Assembly (NCBI GenBank): GCA_035762005.1
Contig: DASTQA010000033.1
Span: forward strand, 1-61,039
DNA from: JAIBJN01 sp035762005
GTDB lineage: Bacteria; Actinomycetota; Thermoleophilia; Gaiellales; Gaiellaceae
Direction of reading: 5' to 3'
DNA length: 61,039 nt
Below are positions 7,911 to 14,806 of the stretch, one piece after another; position 1 is the first letter of the stretch, and every line of letters starts with the position of its first letter. The notes below the pieces were generated by a model. That model was not told where the DNA came from, made no database searches, and worked only from the letters and a program-made list of their open reading frames with translations. The position numbers and the translations under genes are program-made.

Positions 7911-8775
7911 CGACCCTCGCCCGTCCGGCGAGGAGGAGCGCCTCGACCTCCTCGAGGGTGTTCACGGTCGCCTTCGCCGCGACGACGCCGTCCTGCACGT
8001 GGACCGCGAACGGCGTCCCGGGCACGTTCCAGCGCTCGAAGGCGAGCTCGTCCGCGGCCTCCTCGACGACCCGGACGGCCAGGCCCTGGCGCGCGAGCGC
8101 GGCGATCCCCGGAGCGAGCTGGCGGCACAGCCGGCAGCCGGCCGAGGAGAAGACGACGAGCTCGGCGCCGCGGCCGCGCAGGCTCTCGAGCGCCGGCGCC
8201 GGCTCCCCGACCTCGGGGCCCTCCTCGGCGAGCTCGAGCGGGACCCGGGGTCCCAGCCGCAGGGTGAGCACGCCCACCTGCCGGTAGAGCGCGAGGACGA
8301 GGAGCGCGAGGACGAGCACGGCGGCGGCGAGGACGCCGAGCGCGGCGAGGACGAGCGTGTCCCGGGAGACGTCCGCCTCCACGCCGTCCGCGAAGGCCGC
8401 GACGGCTGCGAGGCCGGTGAAGCCGAGCGCCCGCAGGAGCAGCGCGCTCGTCCGGCCTTCCGAGGCGCCGAAGCAGCCGCAGCGCAGGCGCTCGACTCCG
8501 CGGAGGCGCGCCTGCGCGAGGGCCGCCACGAAGACGGCGCCGAGGGCGACCGCGGCGTACGCGCTCGCGGGCAGCCCGATTCCCGCGACGAGGAGCACGC
8601 CGACCGCGGCCTCGGCCGCGGTCACCGTCCAGGCCGCCGGGCCCGCGAGCGCCCTCGGCACGCCGTACGCCGCGAGCCAGTCGGGCAGGTCACCGCGCCG
8701 GCGCAGCTTCGCGGCTGCGGCCCAGAGGAGGAGGAGGCCGACGGCGATCCGGGCGAGGACGTCCAACGCGATCAC
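7897..8775 (-). CDS. MauE-MauD fusion: DoxX-like membrane domain plus thioredoxin-like domain
   Basis: A 292-residue fusion. Residues 1-160 form four to five helices of the MauE/DoxX type with the RCGCFG motif at 98-103, typical of MauE. Residues about 190-285 are a thioredoxin-like fold with SAGCRLC (CxxC at 214-217) and the cis-proline motif GTP (253-255), equivalent to MauD. In methylotrophs MauE and MauD are separate proteins needed to form disulfides in the MADH light chain, so this protein probably oxidises or isomerises the cysteine-rich partner encoded next. The annotated start is GTG 8775. A TACAGT -10 at 8779-8774 overlaps it, so a leaderless start at TTG 8766 is possible. Its end overlaps the light-chain-like gene by 14 bases. 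Confidence 0.88.
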   Translation of the reverse strand: MIALDVLARIAVGLLLLWAAAAKLRRRGDLPDWLAAYGVPRALAGPAAWTVTAAEAAVGVLLVAGIGLPASAYAAVALGAVFVAALAQARLRGVERLRCGCFGASEGRTSALLLRALGFTGLAAVAAFADGVEADVSRDTLVLAALGVLAAAVLVLALLVLALYRQVGVLTLRLGPRVPLELAEEGPEVGEPAPALESLRGRGAELVVFSSAGCRLCRQLAPGIAALARQGLAVRVVEEAADELAFERWNVPGTPFAVHVQDGVVAAKATVNTLEEVEALLLAGRARVGAAA

Positions 8776-8913
8776 TGTAGGACGTGGCGGGTGTTCGCGC
8801 GCCGGGGGAGGTGACTCTTCACGAAATCCTCAAGAAGCGCATCGCCGCTACCGTTCCGGCGTGAGGGACGTATCCCTCCCCACGCTACCCGCACCGGCCG
8901 GCGGACGCACCGG

Positions 8914-9372
8914 ATGAGCGGGCAGGGGCGGCCGCGCCTCGTCGGCGTGAACCACGTCGCGCTCGAGGTGGGCGACCTCGAGGAGGCGCTCGCGTTCTAC
9001 GGGCGCGTCTTCCGGTTCGAGCTGCGCGGCCGTGCGCCGGGGATGGCGTTCCTCGACATGGGCGACCAGTTCCTCGCGCTCGGCGAGGGGCGGCGAGGGC
9101 CGCCCGACGACCATCGCCACCTCGGCCTCGTCGTCGACGACAAGGAGGCAGCCCGCCGGGCGCTCGCGGAGGCCGGCGCGGAGATCCTGCCGGGCCGTGG
9201 GCTCGACTTCCGCGATCCCTGGGGGAACCGCGTCCAGGTGGTGGACTACCGCGACGTCCAGTTCTCGAAGACCCCGGCCGTGCTCCGGAGCCTCGGCCTC
9301 GCGGCCCTCGGCAAGAGCGAGCGCGCCCTCGCCGAGCTCCGCGAGAAGGGCCTCGCTCCGCCGCCGGACTGA
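8914..9372 (+). CDS. VOC family (glyoxalase/bleomycin resistance-like) protein
   Basis: A 152-residue single-unit vicinal oxygen chelate protein. The first beta-alpha-beta-beta-beta module starts VNHVALEVGDLEEALAFYGRVF and the second HLGLVVDDKEAARRAL, ending FRDPWGNRVQVVDY. The first His and the HRH pair could bind a metal. The usual terminal metal-ligand Glu is Asp here (VVDY), so metal binding is uncertain. A helical tail of about 40 residues follows the domain. Substrate unknown. A dyad GAGGGA-CGTA-TCCCTC lies about 45 bases upstream. Convergent with the ABC transporter operon. Confidence 0.9.
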   Translation: MSGQGRPRLVGVNHVALEVGDLEEALAFYGRVFRFELRGRAPGMAFLDMGDQFLALGEGRRGPPDDHRHLGLVVDDKEAARRALAEAGAEILPGRGLDFRDPWGNRVQVVDYRDVQFSKTPAVLRSLGLAALGKSERALAELREKGLAPPPD

Positions 9373-9388
9373 TCCGCGAGCGCGAGGG

Positions 9389-10159
9389 CTAGCCGGCCGC
9401 CTCGGCGCTTCGCAGCCCGCGCAGCGCCCAGACCGTGAAGACGAGGACGGCGCCCACGGCGACGGCGAAGGCGGCCGCGACCTCGACCGGTCGGCCCGCG
9501 ATGAAGCCGCGGCCCGCCTCGAGGAGGAAGGTGGCCGGGTTCAGCGTCGCGATCGTGTGCATCCAGCCCTGCAGCAGCTCCAGCGGGACGTAGACCGGGG
9601 CGAGGAAGAGCGTCAGGAACACCGGCACCTGCATGAGCGGCCCGGCCTGCAGAGTGCGGAAGCGCATCGCGATCCCCGTCGCCCACAGGAGCGCCGCCAC
9701 GTTCACGAGCAGCCCGAGCCCGAGGAGGCCGGCGAGCTCGACGCCGCCGCCGAGGACCTCCATCCCGGCCAGGAGCGCGACGGCGGTCACGACGGCGGCG
9801 GTCGCGAGCCAGCGTACGAGCGCGACGAGCGCGTACCCCGCGATGATGCCGGTGCGCTGCGGGGCTGCGAGGAGGAACCGGCGGGCGAAGCCGCTCTCGA
9901 AGTCCCGGGCGATGGCGAAGCCGTTGAAGATGCCGCCGAACGCTGCGGACTGGAGGAAGACGAACACGAACTGGAACGCCGTGTAGCCGGCCGGGAAGTC
10001 GAAGCCGGGCACGTCGGCGATACGCGAGAGGCCGCCGGCGAACGCGGTGAAGAAGAAGAGCGGGAAGAGCATCGAGGGCAACAGGATCGCGGGGTTCGTG
10101 AAGGCGTTGTGGATGCCGCGCCAGGCGACGCCGAGGGCGACGGAGCGGAAAGACCTCAC
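9389..10159 (-). CDS. ABC-2 type transporter permease (DrrB-like)
   Basis: A 256-residue integral membrane protein with six predicted helices of the ABC-2 membrane family. Visible segments are PSMLFPLFFFTAFAGGL, a helix around FQFVFVFLQSAAFGG, and the conserved amphipathic LNPATFLLEAGRGFI near the C-terminus. It is the third gene of a three-gene exporter operon. The start is GTG 10159 in a GTGA overlap with the upstream permease; an upstream extension of that frame is arginine-rich noise. It pairs with the neighbouring permease as a heterodimer driven by the DrrA-like ATPase. The substrate may be lipid, drug or antibiotic. Confidence 0.92.
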   Translation of the reverse strand: MRSFRSVALGVAWRGIHNAFTNPAILLPSMLFPLFFFTAFAGGLSRIADVPGFDFPAGYTAFQFVFVFLQSAAFGGIFNGFAIARDFESGFARRFLLAAPQRTGIIAGYALVALVRWLATAAVVTAVALLAGMEVLGGGVELAGLLGLGLLVNVAALLWATGIAMRFRTLQAGPLMQVPVFLTLFLAPVYVPLELLQGWMHTIATLNPATFLLEAGRGFIAGRPVEVAAAFAVAVGAVLVFTVWALRGLRSAEAAG

Positions 10160-10938
10160 GCGCGCACCAGCCTCCCGCGCAGCGCGAGGCTCGCCGCGGT
10201 GAGCGAGAGCGCCCCGACCGCGAGCGCGAGCCCGAATCCGAGCGCGAGCGCCTGGCCGTCCCAACCCGTGACGATGAGGCTCCGGATGCCCTCGATGAAG
10301 TAGGAGACGGGATTCACCGTCGCCACGGCGCGAAACCAGTCCGTCTCGATCAGGTTCCGCGGCAGGTTCATGGACGAGAGGAAGAGGAAGACGAAGAGGA
10401 GCGGGAACATCGCCTGCACCGCCTCACCGGACCCGGTGCGGAGGGCGAGGAACGCGCCGATCGCCCCGAACGCGATCGCGATCAGGACCGCGAGCAGGAC
10501 GATCACGAGGATCCCGGCGGCCCCGCTCTCGGGACGCACGCCTGCGACGATGCCGACCGCGAGGTAGAGCGTGGCCTGGACGAGAGCGAGGACGACGATG
10601 CCGGCCAGCTGGCCCGCGAGGAGCGCCGCGCTCCGCATCGGCGTGAGCGCGAGCCGGTCGAGGAACCCCGTCTGGATGTCGCGCGCCAGGTCGGTGCCCG
10701 CGTTCGTCGTCGCGAAGAGCGCGCCCTGCATGAACGTGAACGCGAGCGCGAAGTCGAGGTAGGAGTCGCCCGGGAAGCCGGGCAGACGCTCGGCCGCGCT
10801 CAGCCCGCCGACGTTGACCGAGAGGAGGATGAGCGGGAAGAGGAACGAGGGGACGATGTTCACGGGCTGGCGCAGCGTCCGGACGACGGAGCGGCGCGCG
10901 AGCTGGCCGACCTGGACGAAGAGCGGCGAGGAGGTCAC
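10156..10938 (-). CDS. ABC-2 type transporter permease (DrrB-like)
   Basis: A 260-residue, six-helix permease of the ABC-2 family. It shows VNIVPSFLFPLILLSVNVGGL, the coupling-helix-like DLARDIQTGFLDRLALTPMR, LLFVFLFLSSMNLPRNLI and VNPVSYFIEGIRSLI. The last two are characteristic of DrrB/OleC-type exporters. It overlaps the ATPase gene upstream (ATGA) and the second permease downstream (GTGA). Exports an unidentified substrate across the cytoplasmic membrane. Confidence 0.94.
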   Translation of the reverse strand: MTSSPLFVQVGQLARRSVVRTLRQPVNIVPSFLFPLILLSVNVGGLSAAERLPGFPGDSYLDFALAFTFMQGALFATTNAGTDLARDIQTGFLDRLALTPMRSAALLAGQLAGIVVLALVQATLYLAVGIVAGVRPESGAAGILVIVLLAVLIAIAFGAIGAFLALRTGSGEAVQAMFPLLFVFLFLSSMNLPRNLIETDWFRAVATVNPVSYFIEGIRSLIVTGWDGQALALGFGLALAVGALSLTAASLALRGRLVRA

Positions 10939-11936
10939 GCAGGCGCGGGCGCCGGAGCGGCCTCGGGCCGCTCGTCGAGCTCGTCGCCGGCGCCCTCGAG
11001 CGAGCGGCCCGTCTTGGCGAGGAAGACATCGTCGAGGGTCGGGGCGTGGAGCTGCAGGTGCTCGAGGTGGAGGCCCTCCTCGTCGAGCGCGCGCACGACG
11101 TCGGCGAGCGCTTCCTCGCCCCCGTCGAGGCGGACGGTGACGCCCTTCGGCGAGCCCGGAACCGGCCGTCCGAAGCGGCGGAGCACGCGGTCGACGGCGG
11201 CGCGCTCGCCGGCGTTGCAGGGGATCGCCTCGACGCTCGGACGGCCGATCTCCGCCTTGAGGGCAGCCGGCGTCCCCTCGGCGACGATGTGCCCGTGGTC
11301 GATGATCCCAACCCGGTCGGCGAGGACGTCTGCCTCCTCGAGGTACTGGGTCGTGAGGAAGACGGTCACGCCCTCGTCGGTCGCGAGGCGTGCAACCTCG
11401 GCCCAGAGCGCGTTCCGGCTCTGCGGGTCGAGGCCGGTGGTCGGCTCGTCGAGGAAGAGGATGGTCGGCTCGTGGACGAGCGCGAGCGCGAGGTCGAGAC
11501 GCCGCTTCATCCCGCCCGAGTAGGTCCGGACCTTGCGGTCGGCCGCCTGCGTGAGGCCGACGCGCTCGAGCAGCGCCTGCGACCGCTGCCGCCGCTCCGC
11601 CTTCGGCATTCCGTGGAGGGCGGTCTGGAGGCGCAGGTGCTCGCGGCCGGTGAGGAGCGGGTCGAGCGCGGCCTCCTGCAGCGCGGCCCCGATGGCGGCC
11701 CGGATCCGGGCCCCTTCGCGCGCGACGTCGAAGCCGGCGACGCGCGCCCTGCCCGCGGTGAGGGGGAGGAGCGTCGTCAGCACGTGCACGGTCGTCGACT
11801 TCCCGGCACCGTTCGGGCCGAGAAAGCCGTAGATCTCGCCGGGAGCGACCTGGAGGTCGATGCCGGCGACGGCGCGGATGCCGCCCTTGTACTCCCGGAC
11901 GAGGCCCTCCGCCTGGATGCCGTGCTCGTCCCGCAC
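10935..11936 (-). CDS. Daunorubicin-resistance-type ABC transporter ATP-binding protein
   Basis: A 333-residue ATPase of the DrrA family. Walker A is GPNGAGKST, the ABC signature is YSGGMKRRLDLA, Walker B is ILFLDEPTTGLD, and the switch histidine region follows (FLTTQYLEEADVLADR). The C-terminal DrrA extension ends with LHAPTLDDVFLAKTGRSL, typical of DrrA1-type subunits. First gene of the operon with two permeases. GTG 11936 is 7 bases from TACCCT and 16 more from TTGACA, so the mRNA is probably leaderless. The divergent MarR regulator probably controls it. Confidence 0.96.
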   Translation of the reverse strand: MRDEHGIQAEGLVREYKGGIRAVAGIDLQVAPGEIYGFLGPNGAGKSTTVHVLTTLLPLTAGRARVAGFDVAREGARIRAAIGAALQEAALDPLLTGREHLRLQTALHGMPKAERRQRSQALLERVGLTQAADRKVRTYSGGMKRRLDLALALVHEPTILFLDEPTTGLDPQSRNALWAEVARLATDEGVTVFLTTQYLEEADVLADRVGIIDHGHIVAEGTPAALKAEIGRPSVEAIPCNAGERAAVDRVLRRFGRPVPGSPKGVTVRLDGGEEALADVVRALDEEGLHLEHLQLHAPTLDDVFLAKTGRSLEGAGDELDERPEAAPAPAPA

Positions 11937-12001
11937 GGAGGGTAGGGTAGCCAGCTAGTTGAGGATGTCAAGGTTCCACGTTCTCAAGTATCATCCCGGC
12001 C
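11937..12001. promoter_or_regulatory. Divergent promoter region with candidate MarR operator
   Basis: For the ABC operon (minus strand) TTGACA and TACCCT are separated by 16 bases, with the GTG start 7 bases later. For the MarR gene, TATCAT (11989-11994) lies 7 bases before ATG 12002. A dyad TTGA-N5-TCAA (11959-11971) overlaps the minus-strand -35. This is a typical position for a MarR repressor. Operator function is inferred. Confidence 0.55.
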
Positions 12002-12433
12002 ATGACGTCGCTCGCCACGAGCGCCCCACCGGTCGCCCGCGAGGCGTGGAAGCTCCTCTTCGAGCTCGCGCGGACGAAGCACCGCTCGCTGACGGCCGCC
12101 CTCGTGGAGCTCGAGCTGACGGCGGTGCAGGCGCACGCCCTGCGGCTGCTCGAGCCCGAGCGGCCGCTCGCGATGAGCGAGCTCGCCGACGTCCTCCACT
12201 GCCACGCCTCGAACGTGACGGGGATCGTCGACCGGCTCGAGGCGCGCGGGCTCGTCGAGCGGCGCGCCGGCCGCGACCGCCGGGTGAAGACGCTCGCCCT
12301 CACGAAGGACGGCGGGCGCCTGCGCGAGCGCGTCGTCGAGCTCCTGGCCGCGCCTCCGCTCGAGATCGCCGGGCTCCCCGCGGCGGACCAGCGCGCCCTG
12401 CGGGACATCCTCGCCCGGGCCCTCCAGCGCTAG
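12002..12433 (+). CDS. MarR family transcriptional regulator
   Basis: A 143-residue winged-helix regulator. N-terminal dimerisation helices are followed by SELADVLHCHASNVTGIVDRLEARGLVERR, the recognition helix and wing, and RDRRVKTLALTKDGG. It is divergent from the DrrA-type exporter operon with 65 bases between starts. It probably represses that pump and itself, with release on ligand binding. The ATG at 12002 has a -10 element 7 bases away and no ribosome-binding site. Confidence 0.93.
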   Translation: MTSLATSAPPVAREAWKLLFELARTKHRSLTAALVELELTAVQAHALRLLEPERPLAMSELADVLHCHASNVTGIVDRLEARGLVERRAGRDRRVKTLALTKDGGRLRERVVELLAAPPLEIAGLPAADQRALRDILARALQR

Positions 12434-12478
12434 CCGTTGTTGGCCCGCACGGCCGGGCCGTCTACAGTGAGGGCTGCC

Positions 12479-12958
12479 ATGAGTACGCAGGTCCGTCCGC
12501 GGGAGCGACAGCTCGAGGCCTGGATCCGCTTCCTCCGCGCCCACGCCGCGCTGACGCGGGAGCTCTCCGCCGACCTCGTCGCCGGGCACGGGCTCACGAT
12601 CAGCGACTACGAGGTTCTCCTCCACCTGCAGCGGGCGCCGGAGCAGCGCCTGCGACGGGTCGACCTCGCCGGGCGGGTGCTCCTCACCGCCTCGGGCATC
12701 ACCCGCTTGCTGGAGGGCCTCGAGCGCGCGGAGCTCGTCGAGCGGGAGGCGTGTGAGAGCGACCGCCGAGTCGTCTACGCCAAGCTGACCGAGGCGGGCG
12801 AGCGCAAGCTCCGCGAGGCCTCCCGCACCCACCTCGCCGGCGTCGAGAGCCTCTTCACGTCGCGCTTCGCCGAGGACGAGCTCGAGACCCTCGCGACGCT
12901 CCTCGGCCGCCTTCCGGGCGTCGCCGTCGACGGCGACGCGGAGTGCGAGCCGCGCTGA
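12479..12958 (+). CDS. MarR family transcriptional regulator
   Basis: A second MarR protein of 159 residues, not a close copy of the first. The winged helix reads VDLAGRVLLTASGITRLLEGLERAELVEREACESDRRVVYAKLTEAG. The start ATG 12479 is preferred over the open frame upstream because TACAGT lies 10 bases before it. It stands alone 45 bases after the first MarR gene and 22 bases before trpB. Target and ligand unknown. Confidence 0.9.
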   Translation: MSTQVRPRERQLEAWIRFLRAHAALTRELSADLVAGHGLTISDYEVLLHLQRAPEQRLRRVDLAGRVLLTASGITRLLEGLERAELVEREACESDRRVVYAKLTEAGERKLREASRTHLAGVESLFTSRFAEDELETLATLLGRLPGVAVDGDAECEPR

Positions 12959-12980
12959 CGGACGGTATGCTCGCCGCGCG

Positions 12981-14357
12981 ATGAGCGAGACGAAGTTCAC
13001 GCTTCCGGAGAGCGCCATTCCGGAGCGGTGGTACAACGTCGCGGCTGACATGCCGAACCGGCCCCAGCCGGTGCTCCACCCGGGCACCGGCGAGCCCGTC
13101 GGCCCCGACGACCTCGCCCCGCTCTTCCCGCTGGAGCTCATCCTCCAGGAGGTCTCGGAGGACGCCGAGGTGCCGATCCCGGAAGCGGTCCGGGACGTCT
13201 ACCGCCTCTGGCGCCCGACGCCGCTCTACCGGGCCCATCGCCTCGAGCAGGAGCTCGGGACCGCCTCGCGCATCTTCTACAAGTACGAGGGCGTCAGCCC
13301 CGCCGGCAGCCACAAGCCCAACACGGCCGTGGCGCAGGCCTACTACGTGAAGGACTCGGGCCGTGCGCGCATCGCGACGGAGACCGGCGCCGGCCAGTGG
13401 GGGAGCGCCCTCGCGCTCGCCGCCCAGCTCTTCGGGCTCGAGTGCAAGGTCTACATGGTCAGGGTGTCGTACGAGCAGAAGCCGTACCGGCGCTCGCTCA
13501 TGGAGACGTGGGGCGCGACGGTCGTGGCGAGCCCGTCCGAGGACACGCAGTCCGGCCGGACGATCCTCGCGGAGAGCCCGGACTCGCCGGGGAGCCTCGG
13601 GATCGCCATCTCCGAGGCGGTCGAGGACGCCGGCCAGCGCGAGGACACTGCGTACTCGCTGGGGAGCGTCCTCAACCACGTCCTCCTGCACCAGACGGTC
13701 ATCGGGCAGGAGGCCCTCGCGCAGATGGGGCAGGCGGGCGCCTTCCCGGACCTCGTCGTCGGCTGCGTCGGCGGCGGCTCGAACTTCGCCGGGCTCGCGT
13801 TCCCGTTCATCCGCGAGAAGGTCGCCGGCCGCGACATCGACGTGCTCGCCTGCGAGCCCGCCGCCTGCCCGACGCTCACACGCGGGCCGTTCGCCTACGA
13901 CTTCGGGGACACGGGCCAGCTGACGCCGCTCGTCCCCATGCACACGCTCGGTCACGACTTCGTCCCCCCGGGGATCCATGCCGGCGGCCTGCGCTACCAC
14001 GGCATGGCCCCGCTCCTCTCCCAGCTCGTCCTCGACGGGCTCGTGCGCGCCGAGGCCTACGGCCAGCGGGACGTCTTCGCCTCGGCCGTCCGCTTCGCCC
14101 GTACGGAGGGAATCGTCCCGGCGCCCGAGGCCGCGCACGCGGTCCACGGCGTCGTCGAGGCGGCCGCGCGCGCCGACGCGGAGGGCCGCGAGCGCACGAT
14201 CCTCTTCAACCTGTCCGGTCACGGCCACTTCGACCTCGGCGCGTACGACGCGTACCTCCACGGCGAGCTCGAGGACTTCGCCCTCCCCGAGGAGGAGATC
14301 GAGCGCGCCCTGCGGGCGATCGAGCCGCTGCCGAAGCCGGCCGGCGCACCCTCCTGA
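12981..14357 (+). CDS. trpB2: TrpB-like pyridoxal-phosphate-dependent enzyme (TrpB2 type)
   Basis: A 458-residue PLP enzyme of the TrpB2 subgroup, longer than TrpB1 (about 400). The PLP lysine is in YEGVSPAGSHKPNTAVAQAYY, and the phosphate-binding glycine loop is GCVGGGSNFAGLAFPF. The N-terminal addition (RPQPVLHPGTGEPVGPDDL) and ETGAGQWGSALALAA are TrpB2 features. It converts indole plus serine to tryptophan, but TrpB2 proteins often act without TrpA and may scavenge indole or deaminate serine. No trpA is adjacent. TATGCT lies 9 bases before the ATG. Confidence 0.94.
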   Translation: MSETKFTLPESAIPERWYNVAADMPNRPQPVLHPGTGEPVGPDDLAPLFPLELILQEVSEDAEVPIPEAVRDVYRLWRPTPLYRAHRLEQELGTASRIFYKYEGVSPAGSHKPNTAVAQAYYVKDSGRARIATETGAGQWGSALALAAQLFGLECKVYMVRVSYEQKPYRRSLMETWGATVVASPSEDTQSGRTILAESPDSPGSLGIAISEAVEDAGQREDTAYSLGSVLNHVLLHQTVIGQEALAQMGQAGAFPDLVVGCVGGGSNFAGLAFPFIREKVAGRDIDVLACEPAACPTLTRGPFAYDFGDTGQLTPLVPMHTLGHDFVPPGIHAGGLRYHGMAPLLSQLVLDGLVRAEAYGQRDVFASAVRFARTEGIVPAPEAAHAVHGVVEAAARADAEGRERTILFNLSGHGHFDLGAYDAYLHGELEDFALPEEEIERALRAIEPLPKPAGAPS

Positions 14358-14359
14358 CC

Positions 14360-14755
14360 GTGCTCGGCGAGGCCGGGATCGTGGCCGTCGTCCCCGTCTC
14401 GGACGTCGAGGCGGCGATCCGCTTCTACGGCGAGACGCTCGGCCTCGAGCTCCAGGAGCGGCGGGACGACCTGCCCGAGAACCGCGAGGCGGAGTTCAGG
14501 GCGGGCGGGGGGACGCTGCTCGTCTACGAGAGCGTCGGCGCCGGCAAGAGCAGGCACACGGTGGCGGGCTTCCGGGTCGCCGACCTGGACGCCGTCGTCG
14601 CACGGCTCCGCGAGCGCGGCGTCGAGCTCGAGGACTACGACCTGCCGCAGATGAAGACCGAGGGCGGCATCGCCACGCTCGGCGACGTCCGCGCGGCCTG
14701 GTGTCGCGACCCGGACGGCAACCTGCTCGCGATCGAGTCCGTCGGCGGCCGCTGA
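14360..14755 (+). CDS. VOC family protein
   Basis: A 131-residue vicinal oxygen chelate protein starting at GTG 14360, two bases after the trpB2 stop. It opens GIVAVVPVSDVEAAIRFYGETLGLEL and ends with WCRDPDGNLLAIESV, the glyoxalase-like pattern with the terminal glutamate ligand. The first His ligand seems replaced by Val (VAVVPVSD), so metal binding is doubtful; some such proteins are resistance or binding proteins rather than enzymes. Co-transcription with trpB2 is likely. Confidence 0.85.
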   Translation: MLGEAGIVAVVPVSDVEAAIRFYGETLGLELQERRDDLPENREAEFRAGGGTLLVYESVGAGKSRHTVAGFRVADLDAVVARLRERGVELEDYDLPQMKTEGGIATLGDVRAAWCRDPDGNLLAIESVGGR

Positions 14756-14806
14756 GCACACGGCGAGCGTGATGGACGCGACGCCGGCCGACGGCTCGAC
14801 GAACCC

